Assembly: GCF_003014485.1 (NCBI RefSeq)
Contig: NZ_PYGA01000016.1
Location: forward strand, 124,001 to 188,000
Source of the DNA: Murinocardiopsis flavida
Lineage (GTDB): Bacteria; Actinomycetota; Actinomycetes; Streptosporangiales; Streptosporangiaceae
Direction of reading: 5' to 3'
DNA length: 64,000 nt
A model generated the notes under the pieces. That model saw nothing but the letters and a program-made list of their open reading frames with translations. It was not told where the DNA came from and ran no database searches. This document shows positions 7,803 through 14,796 of the stretch, one piece after another. The position numbers were made by a program, and so were the translations under genes. Position 1 is the stretch's first letter. Each line of letters opens with the position of its first letter.

Positions 7803-8598
7803 TGCTCTTCACTCTTTCAATCTGATCACGTACGAGCTGTACCGACTCGCCCGGTCGCAACGCCACAGCTTGCAGCCTTCCGAACAGGAACCGGTAACGC
7901 GCGACGTGCGCGGGGTCATCTACGTTCTGCCCTGTGTGAACACTCTCCGCATACGCCACGTCGAGTGTGTCCGCAGACGACAGCACCCATAGCGACCCCG
8001 TGAGTCCAGGATGCCGAAGTTCGTCAGGAGGAATCACCTGAAGCACGATTCGTTCCGAGTCCGCCAACTCCACAAGGTTCTGTAGCTGTGCGTCCATGAT
8101 CGCACCTGAGCCGACCACGCGGGAGATCACCCCATGGTCCAGAACTACGTGCATGAGCGGAGTCTCTGAGGCCCCGAACCACTCGCCGCGCTTGATCCTG
8201 TCCTGAACCTTCGTGGCCACGTCAGCAACACTCAACCAGGGAGCGCCAGCGCGAATGATCGTCCGCGCGTACTCCTCTGTCTGCAAAAGCGCAGGTACGA
8301 GGTTCACCTCATAGGCCAGGATCGACGTTGCCGACCGCTCAAGTAGCGCCAACTTGTCGAGAAAATCCGCGTCGCCCGAATCGGTCAGCTCCTCCCAGAG
8401 CCGCATGAGACGGCCCTTGGTGTGCAGAACGGTGTCCAGCGCGGGGACCTCCGTAAAGCTGGGGGAACGTCTCCCGGTTTCGAGATTCGACATGTGACCA
8501 GCACTGATGCCGATCTCGCGGGCAAGGGACTTCTGGGTGAGTCCCAACCGCTTGCGTGCGTCTGAGATGGACCGGCCGAAACGCCCGTTCGCTTCCAT
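7792..8598 (-). CDS. XRE-family regulator with DUF5753 domain
   Basis: A 268-residue protein. Residues about 8-62 form a helix-turn-helix of the XRE type (ISDARKRLGLTQKSLAREIGISAGHMSNLETGRR). Residues about 90-255 match DUF5753, the ligand- or partner-binding region of WhiJ/Scr1-like regulators (LLQTEEYARTII, LMHVVLDHGVISRVVG, IQVIPPDELRHPGL-like). It pairs with the overlapping DUF397 gene. Base composition is noticeably lower in GC than the flanking chromosome, consistent with acquisition on the element. It probably represses itself and perhaps the divergent cargo operon. Confidence 0.9.
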   Translation of the reverse strand: MEANGRFGRSISDARKRLGLTQKSLAREIGISAGHMSNLETGRRSPSFTEVPALDTVLHTKGRLMRLWEELTDSGDADFLDKLALLERSATSILAYEVNLVPALLQTEEYARTIIRAGAPWLSVADVATKVQDRIKRGEWFGASETPLMHVVLDHGVISRVVGSGAIMDAQLQNLVELADSERIVLQVIPPDELRHPGLTGSLWVLSSADTLDVAYAESVHTGQNVDDPAHVARYRFLFGRLQAVALRPGESVQLVRDQIERVKSNGT

Positions 8599-8674
8599 GC
8601 TCAGATTCCATCACACTCACTCAACCTCTACGCCCGGCAATGTCGAACACTCATGAGCGAATGGGATGAACTTC

Positions 8675-8694
8675 CCTAGTTCGGAAAACCTAGT
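8675..8694. promoter_or_regulatory. Direct repeat in divergent control region
   Basis: CCTAGT occurs twice (8675-8680 and 8689-8694) with a 14-bp period around TCGGAAAA, between the XRE regulator and the cargo genes, followed by TTGACT. Low-GC sequence here is unusual for the window and suits an operator for the XRE protein. Confidence 0.35.
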
Positions 8695-8725
8695 GCTGAC
8701 GTTGACTTGCGTCCATCGTGAGCAC

Positions 8726-8992
8726 ATGAGCGATTACACGAGAACCACGCTGGTGGCCGGTTCGGTGGAGCTGGCGCGCTGGGTGGAAGAGATGGCCCCA
8801 GGATGGCGCTGCGTGTGGCTCCCGCAGCATTCGGAATTCATCGCCTACCCGATCGCGGGGACGGCCTTCGACGGCGCGCGACCCGCAGCCTCGGGGGCGA
8901 CGGCTGAAAAGGTCCTGGCTGAGATCGGTAGCCACGCGCAGCTCTGCCGTGTGATCCGTGAGTACCTGGCAATGCGGGAGGTGGCCGCGTGA
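8726..8992 (+). CDS. Element cargo protein A, hypothetical, 88 aa
   Basis: An 88-residue soluble protein starting MSDYTRTTLV at 8726. An upstream in-frame ATG at 8666 is unlikely because it lies in the promoter region. No family recognised. It has a Trp-rich centre (ARWVEEMAPGWRCVWLPQHSEFIAYP) and a helical C-terminus (EKVLAEIGSHAQLCRVIREYL). It is the first gene of a run of four that contains the radical SAM enzyme; its stop overlaps the next start by one base (TGATG). Confidence 0.65.
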   Translation: MSDYTRTTLVAGSVELARWVEEMAPGWRCVWLPQHSEFIAYPIAGTAFDGARPAASGATAEKVLAEIGSHAQLCRVIREYLAMREVAA

Positions 8993-9303
8993 TGGCCGAG
9001 CGTCCGGTGTCCCCGCGCCATCCCTTCCCCGCGTTCGCGCGTGAGTTCGGCCCGCGCGGGTGGAACATCTTCCGCACCACCGATTCCGACCGTGCGGTCG
9101 TGGTCCACGGGGTGTTCTGCGCGTCGCTGCCGATGCTGTGCCCGGACGGGCGCGGACTGGTCGTGCACGTGCGCACCACGCCGGAAGCCTTCGGAAACCT
9201 GATGCGCGAGCACGCGGCGGCGGTGGAGCACCACACCAAGACATGCGAGTTGTGCGCGGGCGTGCTCGACGGTGCGGTCCGCCGGGCGCTGGCTTCCCTG
9301 TAG
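8992..9303 (+). CDS. Element cargo protein B, hypothetical, 103 aa
   Basis: A 103-residue protein coupled to the previous gene (ATG shares a base with its TGA). It contains GWNIFRTTDSDRAVVVHGVF and a CELC pair near the C-terminus (KTCELCAGVLDG), which may bind metal or be modified. No signal peptide is seen. The family is unknown. It might serve as partner or substrate of the radical SAM enzyme encoded 107 bases downstream, but this is only inferred from order. Confidence 0.65.
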   Translation: MAERPVSPRHPFPAFAREFGPRGWNIFRTTDSDRAVVVHGVFCASLPMLCPDGRGLVVHVRTTPEAFGNLMREHAAAVEHHTKTCELCAGVLDGAVRRALASL

Positions 9304-9409
9304 CCCTGTGCTCCGTGCGCCTGCGGGGGCCGCACGACCCGGTCCGGGCGCCCTGGTACCCCTCCCTCTTCGTGCCGGGGCGCCCTCCTACCGACAGGAA
9401 CGAGGAACC

Positions 9410-10261
9410 ATGACCGCCATCTCACTGGAGACGACGGCCACGCCGCCGCTGGACATGCTGTGGCTGGAGATCACGACGAAATGCCAGCTCAACTGCGTCC
9501 ACTGCTACAACAACTCCGGCCCTGAGGGCACCCACGGCACTCTGTCGCTCAACGACTGGGCTCAGATCCTGGACGACGCCGCGCGGGCGGGCATCAGCAG
9601 CATCCAGTTCATCGGCGGAGAGGTCACCCTGCATCCGGACCTGGAACAGCTCGTGTACCACGCGGTGGCGGTCGGGATCGCGCACATCGAGGTGTACTCC
9701 AACCTGGTCCGGGTGACCGAACGGCACTGGGCGGCGTTCTCCCGTCCAGGGGTGCGGCTGGCCACCTCGTGGTACTCCGACGACCCCGAGGAGCACCGCC
9801 GCATCACCGCGCGGCCGACCTATACGCGGACGCTGTCCAACATCGCCGAAGCACGGCGGCGCGGTATCCCGGTGCGTGCGGCCATCCCGCGCGTCTACGA
9901 CGCCCAGCGCGTTCGGGCCGCCCGCGACGTCCTGGTCAACCTCGGTGTGCCGCGTATCGGCGATGACGACGTGCGGGGCCTGGGGCGCGGGGCGACCGGG
10001 TGCGGCGGCCGGGACATGGGACAGCTCTGCGGAGGTTGCGGAAACGGCGGTATGGCCGTGCTGTCCACCGGTACCGTGACCCCGTGCACGCTGGCGCGAT
10101 GGCTGGAAGTCGCGCATGTCGGCGACGCTCCGCTGCCCGATATCTACTACGGGCCTGCCATGCGCAAGGCAGCGGGCGAGATCGAGACGGCCGCGGGTGC
10201 GTCCACGGGGTTCTGCCAGCCGCGCCGCTGCGAACCCTCCGAATGCGCACCTGACCAATGA
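9410..10261 (+). CDS. Radical SAM enzyme, element cargo
   Basis: A 283-residue protein with the radical SAM cluster motif CX3CX2C (KCQLNCVHCY, Cys25/29/32) and GGE (IGGEVTLHPDL), which binds S-adenosylmethionine. The C-terminal third carries extra cysteines: a GCGGRDMGQLCGGCGNGG cluster, a TVTPCTLARW motif and a terminal CQPRRCEPSEC group. This suggests a SPASM-like domain holding one or two auxiliary Fe-S clusters, as in peptide- or protein-modifying maturases. GAGGAACC precedes the ATG. The downstream ORF begins in an ATGA overlap. The substrate is unknown. Confidence 0.88.
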   Translation: MTAISLETTATPPLDMLWLEITTKCQLNCVHCYNNSGPEGTHGTLSLNDWAQILDDAARAGISSIQFIGGEVTLHPDLEQLVYHAVAVGIAHIEVYSNLVRVTERHWAAFSRPGVRLATSWYSDDPEEHRRITARPTYTRTLSNIAEARRRGIPVRAAIPRVYDAQRVRAARDVLVNLGVPRIGDDDVRGLGRGATGCGGRDMGQLCGGCGNGGMAVLSTGTVTPCTLARWLEVAHVGDAPLPDIYYGPAMRKAAGEIETAAGASTGFCQPRRCEPSECAPDQ

Positions 10262-10281
10262 TCAATGAGAGGGACACCCGT

Positions 10282-10659
10282 ATGACCGATCACAATAACC
10301 GGCCCGCACGCCAGCACCACGTGTCGCAGAGCGGCCCGCCATCCCCGCCCGCTTTCGCGGCGGAGGTCGCGCGGTCCCTGGGGTTCGCGGTGCGCTACGT
10401 GTCCTACGTGGGGGGTGTGCCCCAACTCGCTAGCGACGTTCCGGCGGCGGTGCTGCCCTGGGTGGTGGAGATCCCAGCCTCGGACAGTGCGCAGAGTCGG
10501 ACCGCCGTCCTGGTGGTGCTGGACGAGCCGACGGCGGGCTCGGCCGTGCCGACCGGGACACGGCTCGACTTCCTGCCACTGGGCGCGGTGCTTGAGGGCC
10601 CGTGGTGGGACGACGAACGCGGTTTCGTACACATCGGGAAGCGCCCCGCCGACGACTAG
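10282..10659 (+). CDS. Element cargo protein C, hypothetical, 125 aa
   Basis: A 125-residue protein. I chose the ATG at 10282 because GAGAGGG sits 7-9 bases before it; an ATG at 10258 that overlaps the radical SAM stop (ATGA) would add eight residues. The body (residues 20-120) looks like a single alpha/beta domain: GFAVRYVSYVGGVPQLASDVPAAVLPWVVEIP and TRLDFLPLGAVLEGPWWDDERGFVHIG. Family unknown. Its tight linkage suggests it functions with the radical SAM enzyme. Confidence 0.65.
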   Translation: MTDHNNRPARQHHVSQSGPPSPPAFAAEVARSLGFAVRYVSYVGGVPQLASDVPAAVLPWVVEIPASDSAQSRTAVLVVLDEPTAGSAVPTGTRLDFLPLGAVLEGPWWDDERGFVHIGKRPADD

Positions 10660-10680
10660 CCCGCGTGGTGCGCACCAATG

Positions 10681-10708
10681 GCCCCTGGAACGTCCGCGTT
10701 CCGGGGGC
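10681..10708 (+). terminator. Hairpin terminator after cargo operon
   Basis: Arms 10681-10692 and 10697-10708 give a 12-bp stem with one G-T wobble and a 4-nt loop, about 20 bases after the stop of cargo protein C. Confidence 0.7.
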
Positions 10709-10740
10709 TCCGCCGTGTCCGGACTCGAAAAGGTCGGGTA

Positions 10741-10762
10741 AATCTCGCCCGAATTCGAGATT
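10741..10762. promoter_or_regulatory. Inverted repeat upstream of replication gene
   Basis: AATCTCG and CGAGATT (7-bp arms, 8-nt loop) lie in a relatively AT-rich stretch upstream of rep. The loop and right arm contain GAATTCGA, which recurs at about 10852 and at 14411 inside the integrase gene. A possible operator or Rep site. Confidence 0.35.
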
Positions 10763-10930
10763 CAGGGCGTCCGAAACTTTGAAGCGCATTTCCAGCCTGG
10801 TCGGTTCCATTGCCGGTTGTTTCGGTGTGGTATGGCGACGAGAATTCGACGCCCTTCTGACCGCGCATCCTGCCGTTCTCCGGGCATCCTCGTACTAGAA
10901 AGTGTTTTCGACGGTGCGGGAGGTGCGGGC

Positions 10931-12457
10931 GTGACGGGAACCGAGTTGTCCCCCGGTATGCGGGCGATGTCGGATCGGGTCTCGGGTGCGGACTATCCGG
11001 CGTGGCGTCGCCAGGTTGAGCGGGTGCGGTACTGCGCGCGTCCGGTGCGGGTGACCGGGTGTGCTTCGGCGGTGGACACGTCCACGGGGGAAGTGTCGGC
11101 CTCCTTCTCCTCGGGTGATCAGCCGGACGGCACTCTGCTGATCGCGTGCGGAGACCGGCGGGCCTCGGTGTGCGCCTCGTGTGCGGAGACGTACCGGCGC
11201 GACATGTGGCACGTGGTCGCCTCCGGCTTGCAGGGGCGGTCTACGGCGACCTCGTCGGGTACCCATACGGGCGCGCGGGCGGACACGGCGGGCTCCGTCG
11301 TGCCCTCGACGGTCGAGTCGCACCCAAGGCTGTTCGTGACGCTGACCGCGCCGAGTTTCGGTCCCGTGCATTCCGCGCGGGGCGGAGCGGTCTGTCGTCC
11401 GCGCTCCGGAAGGGCTCGGGTCTGCGCGCATGGGCGGCCGGCGGGCTGCGGCCTGGTCCACGACACCGCTCACCCCGTGGTGGGGACCCCGCTGTGCGCG
11501 GATTGCTACGACTACGCGGGCGCGGTGCTGTGGAACTCCCACGCGGGCGAGTTGTGGCGGCGGACCCGGATCGGGATCGATCGCGCGTTGGCTCCGCTGG
11601 CCTCGGCCGCGACCGGGGCACCTGTGACTGCCTCGGGTGTGCGCGACCTCCTCCGCGTCTCCTACGTGAAAGTCTCGGAGTTCCAGAAGCGCGGCCTGGT
11701 GCATCTGCACCTGGTGATCCGCCTCGACGGCGCCGACCCCAACGGCGGGATCGTTGCGCCTGCCTCGTGGGCGACGGCGGCCCTGCTCTCCTCGGCGGTG
11801 CGGCGCGCGGTGGGTGCTGCGGCGGTGGCGCTGCCCTCGCCGGACGGCAGGCTGCGGGTCGCCCAGTGGGGAAGCCAGTTCGACGTTTCCGACGTGAGCG
11901 CGGGCGGACCTGCGGGTGACACACGCCGGGTGGCGGCCTACCTCGCGAAGTACGCGACGAAAACCGCGTCGGACAGTGCGGGGGCCTCGGGGGCGCTCGC
12001 CTCGCGGTTCCGACGCCTGCACCGCACCTGGCTGCGTCGCAAGGTCGGCCGCCACCTCGCGACCTTGGTCGAAACGGCGTGGGACCTGGGCGGGCGCGCC
12101 GACCTCGCCGACCTCAAGCTGCGGTCCTGGGCTCACACGCTCGGCTACCGGGGCCACTTCGCCACGAAGAGCCGCCGCTACAGCGTGACGCTGGGGGCGC
12201 TGCGGGCCGCGCGCCGGACCTGGCGGGCCGAACAGCGCTCGGCCTCCGGGGAACCCGACGTGTGGCACACCGCGACAGATGCGGGTGCGGCGGTGGTGGG
12301 CGACTTCTCTTACGCCGGGCGGGGCTACACCCACGCTACGGATGCCGATCTTGCGCGGATGATGGCGCGCGAGTATGAGGACGCCCTTCATGAGTACCGC
12401 GACCTTCTGCGGCGCGAAGCCGAAATGGCCGAATGGTGCCCGCTCACCGATGAATAG
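10931..12457 (+). CDS. Replication initiator, RepSA-like HUH protein
   Basis: A 508-residue initiator typical of actinomycete integrative elements and pSAM2-type plasmids. It has zinc-binding cysteine pairs (CASCAETYRRDMWHVV near residue 80; CADCYDYAGAVLWNSHAGELWRRT near 195), FVTLTAPSFGPVH, the HUH motif HLHLVIR (about residues 257-263) and a catalytic-tyrosine block VAAYLAKYATK (about 333-343). Such proteins nick the element's origin for rolling-circle replication after excision. The GTG at 10931 follows GGGAGG; an in-frame ATG upstream at 10817 lies in non-coding-like sequence. Confidence 0.9.
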   Translation: MTGTELSPGMRAMSDRVSGADYPAWRRQVERVRYCARPVRVTGCASAVDTSTGEVSASFSSGDQPDGTLLIACGDRRASVCASCAETYRRDMWHVVASGLQGRSTATSSGTHTGARADTAGSVVPSTVESHPRLFVTLTAPSFGPVHSARGGAVCRPRSGRARVCAHGRPAGCGLVHDTAHPVVGTPLCADCYDYAGAVLWNSHAGELWRRTRIGIDRALAPLASAATGAPVTASGVRDLLRVSYVKVSEFQKRGLVHLHLVIRLDGADPNGGIVAPASWATAALLSSAVRRAVGAAAVALPSPDGRLRVAQWGSQFDVSDVSAGGPAGDTRRVAAYLAKYATKTASDSAGASGALASRFRRLHRTWLRRKVGRHLATLVETAWDLGGRADLADLKLRSWAHTLGYRGHFATKSRRYSVTLGALRAARRTWRAEQRSASGEPDVWHTATDAGAAVVGDFSYAGRGYTHATDADLARMMAREYEDALHEYRDLLRREAEMAEWCPLTDE

Positions 12458-12759
12458 CGCGGCAGCACAAAGAAAAACCGCGCGCGTAGCGCGACCAATC
12501 CAATCCCCCACTCACATTTCCCATTCCCGCAAACGGGATGGATGGAACAGAGATAAGGCGCGTAGCGCTTCCTTTGTCGCTCGCGTCAGCGGCGAATAGG
12601 GGCGGCGGCCGGGGTTTGTGGATGGCCCCGCCGGGCGCCGGAAGTCAAGCTAATTCGAGAATTCGCGTCCGGTTGGGGCGGCCGGTTGCGGACACGATTC
12701 GACACAATCGGCGGGTGGCCCGTGGGTGGCCCGCAGAACCGATCTGGAATGGTGCGGCA
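12458..12759. other. Rep-xis intergenic control region
   Basis: About 300 bases without a gene. It includes an A-rich patch after rep, two copies of GCGCGTAGCGC (12482-12492 and 12558-12568), ATTCGAGAATTCG near 12653, and tandem GGGTGGCCCG decamers (12713-12733). It probably holds the xis-int promoter and protein-binding sites. Confidence 0.5.
12713..12733 (+). repeat. Tandem GGGTGGCCCG decamers
   Basis: Two copies (12713-12722 and 12724-12733) one base apart, 27 bases before the excisionase start. A third copy lies near the left end of the element (6547-6556). This fits recombinase arm sites or an Xis/regulator operator. Confidence 0.45.
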
Positions 12760-12954
12760 ATGGCGGTAAACCACGTCATGACGGTAGCTGAGATCGCGTG
12801 TGAACTGCGGTTCGATCGGACCACGGTATACCGGTGGGTGCGGCTGGGCAACGGGCCGAACTCGTTCCTGTCGCCTGGCGGTCATATTCGTATCTACCGC
12901 TCCGATTTCATAGAATGGGCACGTACCAACGGATTTCAAGAAAGGCGCAACTGA
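12760..12954 (+). CDS. xis: Excisionase / MerR-like HTH protein
   Basis: A 64-residue protein with the excisionase-family winged-helix signature: MTVAEIACELRFDRTTVYRWVRLGNGPNSFLSPGGHIRIYRSDFIEWARTN is the usual DNA-binding domain (TVAEIA, TVYRWV, HIRIYRSDF). Starts at 12760 or 12778 are both possible. It directly precedes and overlaps the integrase start by one base (TGATG), the standard xis-int arrangement, and would favour excision over integration. Confidence 0.85.
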   Translation: MAVNHVMTVAEIACELRFDRTTVYRWVRLGNGPNSFLSPGGHIRIYRSDFIEWARTNGFQERRN

Positions 12955-14465
12955 TGGCGGAACGTGGACAGGATATACAGTTCTGGGAGATTCGCAAGCG
13001 CGCGGGCCGGAGAAAGCCCTACGAAGTGCGGTGGCGTATCGACACCGCACAGAAATCGAAATCGTTCCTTACGAAGGAACTCGCGCGGGACCACTTCAAC
13101 GCCCTGCGCGACGCCGCGAAAGCCGGTGACCGGTTCTCTACGGTCTCGGGTGAGCCGCTGGCCTGGCAGCGCCGTACCGACACCGCCTTTGCTCTGGCGC
13201 TGTCCTGGGCGGCGGTGCAGTGGCGCGCGACCGATTCGGGGCTGAGCCGCAAGCGGACCGCCAACCAGCTTGCGCGGCTCGTGACAGAGTTCCTCGACGA
13301 CGCCAAAGTGAAGCGGGACCGGGCTCCGGCGCCGCTGGCACGGGTGCGCTCGGCGCTGATCCGCTACGCGTTCACCTTCGACGTGGTTTCCGACGCCTCG
13401 GCCAGTGGGGGCCACACGGTGCGGGCGCGTCCGGCCCCGGACGCTGACCGGGCGCTGCTGGACTGGGTCGAGCGGGTCTCGCGCCCAGCGGTGGATCTGG
13501 CGGAACTGGATACGCTCAAAGCGCTGCTGGAACGGTCCACGGTGCGGCTGCGCGACGGCAAGGCGGGAAGCAAGGCGACCATGCGGCTGCGGCGCGTGAC
13601 CCTGCAAGGCATGGTGGACCACGCGGTGACGCTGGGGTTCTTCAAAGTCAACGCGCTGGCTGGGGTACGCCTCAAGCGCACCCGTTCCTCCGATGCCGTC
13701 TCCCCGCGCACCGTGCCCGATTATGAGCAGGTGCGGCGCCTGCTCGGCGTCATCGAACGCGACCGTGGCGAACTGGCCGCGTTCTTCGCCCTGGCCTACC
13801 TGTCCGGGGCGCGCATGGGCGAACTCCGGGCGCTGCGCCCTGATGACGTGCTGTGGCCGGAAGACATCACCGAGGGAACACCCGGCTGGGGCATGGTGGT
13901 CCTGGCGGGCTCGTCCCCGGAAGCGGGCCGCGCCTGGACCGATGACGGCCAGCGCTACGAGAACCGCGAACTGAAGTCCCGCGCGGTGGGCGACATCCGG
14001 ATGGTGCCGATCCCTCCGAATGCGGTAGCGGCGCTGCGGCGCCACCTGTCCGTGCACGGGTGCGGGGCTGACGGGCGCCTGTTCTGGACCGGGGAGGAAC
14101 GGGAACCGGTGTCGGGCTGGGTCTACCGCTCGGTGTGGCAGCACGCGCGCCGGGCGGTGCTGACCCCGACCGAACTCGGTCACGGTCTAGCGCGCCGGGT
14201 CTATGACCTGCGGCACGGGAACGCCTCGCTGCTGCTGGGGCTGGGCATCGCGGGAACGGAGGTCGCTCGGCGCCTGGGCCACACGGTAGAGGTCCTGATG
14301 ACGACCTATGCGCACTGGTTCCGCAGCATGGAAGACGAGTCGAACAAGCTCCTCGGCGCGTTCTTTGACGCGCGCGGGCCACTCACGGGCCACGCAGGCG
14401 AGACCGGGCCGAATTCGACGCAAAACCCCAGCTCACCGGGGGTTACCCCTGAAAACCTCGAATAA
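12954..14465 (+). CDS. int: Tyrosine integrase
   Basis: A 503-residue site-specific recombinase. The N-terminal region (1-90) holds the AP2-like arm-binding strand pattern (KPYEVRWRIDTAQKSKSFLTKELARDHF). A SAM-like core-binding domain spans about 105-230. The catalytic domain has Arg in LSGARMGELRALRPDD (about 286), the DLRHGNASLLLGLGI box (about 417-431), GHTVEVLMTTYAHW with His and the nucleophilic Tyr (about 452). All are present, so it should be active. The stop codon overlaps the right att candidate. Confidence 0.93.
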   Translation: MAERGQDIQFWEIRKRAGRRKPYEVRWRIDTAQKSKSFLTKELARDHFNALRDAAKAGDRFSTVSGEPLAWQRRTDTAFALALSWAAVQWRATDSGLSRKRTANQLARLVTEFLDDAKVKRDRAPAPLARVRSALIRYAFTFDVVSDASASGGHTVRARPAPDADRALLDWVERVSRPAVDLAELDTLKALLERSTVRLRDGKAGSKATMRLRRVTLQGMVDHAVTLGFFKVNALAGVRLKRTRSSDAVSPRTVPDYEQVRRLLGVIERDRGELAAFFALAYLSGARMGELRALRPDDVLWPEDITEGTPGWGMVVLAGSSPEAGRAWTDDGQRYENRELKSRAVGDIRMVPIPPNAVAALRRHLSVHGCGADGRLFWTGEEREPVSGWVYRSVWQHARRAVLTPTELGHGLARRVYDLRHGNASLLLGLGIAGTEVARRLGHTVEVLMTTYAHWFRSMEDESNKLLGAFFDARGPLTGHAGETGPNSTQNPSSPGVTPENLE

Positions 14466-14475
14466 CCACGGCGCG
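14465..14475. other. Candidate right attachment core
   Basis: ACCACGGCGCG, the exact match of 6335-6345, beginning on the last base of the integrase stop. Right of it, chromosomal repeat sequence resumes. Confidence 0.4.
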
Positions 14476-14514
14476 CCTCGACCGCCGGACCCCGGGCACA
14501 GACTCGCCGCCCGC

Positions 14515-14551
14515 GGGGATGCACGACGTGCGGGAAGGCTCCGGCGTGGTG
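14515..14551 (+). repeat. 37-bp direct repeat, right copy
   Basis: Identical to 6195-6231. The following bases (GGTGCTTCGC) are also seen near 22676, in the diverged third copy. This supports a chromosomal intergenic repeat family rather than an element-borne sequence. The rest of the 14476-14796 spacer holds no gene. Confidence 0.85.
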
Positions 14552-14796
14552 CTTCGCACCGCCGGGTGCTTCGCAGCCGCGACGGTAGCCAACCCCCCGC
14601 GGCTTCCCGCCATCCGCAGCCGCGGGCAGCCCACCTCACCCGAGGGCGCCCAGGCCGTGAGTGCGCCCCGCACCTGGTAATTCAACGCCAGTGCGCCGGG
14701 CCGGGCCGCCGGGCCCCTGCTACTGTCCCCCTTTTCGGCCGCCGGGGACTCCGCCGGGGCCGGCCGGGCGCCCGACCGCACCCGCTGGAGGAGACG

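Larger units (their letters stand above)
6335..14475 (+). mobile_element. Actinomycete integrative element with replication, excision and integration genes
   Basis: The segment contains, in the usual order of actinomycete integrative and conjugative elements, a RepSA-like initiator, a small HTH excisionase and a tyrosine integrase ending at 14465. An 11-bp sequence ACCACGGCGCG occurs at 6335-6345 and again at 14465-14475, overlapping the last base of the integrase stop codon, as expected for attL/attR. The regulatory genes (7.6-8.7 kb) are visibly less GC-rich than the chromosome. No TraB/FtsK translocase or spread gene is present, so it is either mobilisable in trans or a reduced, stranded element. 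Confidence 0.8.
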
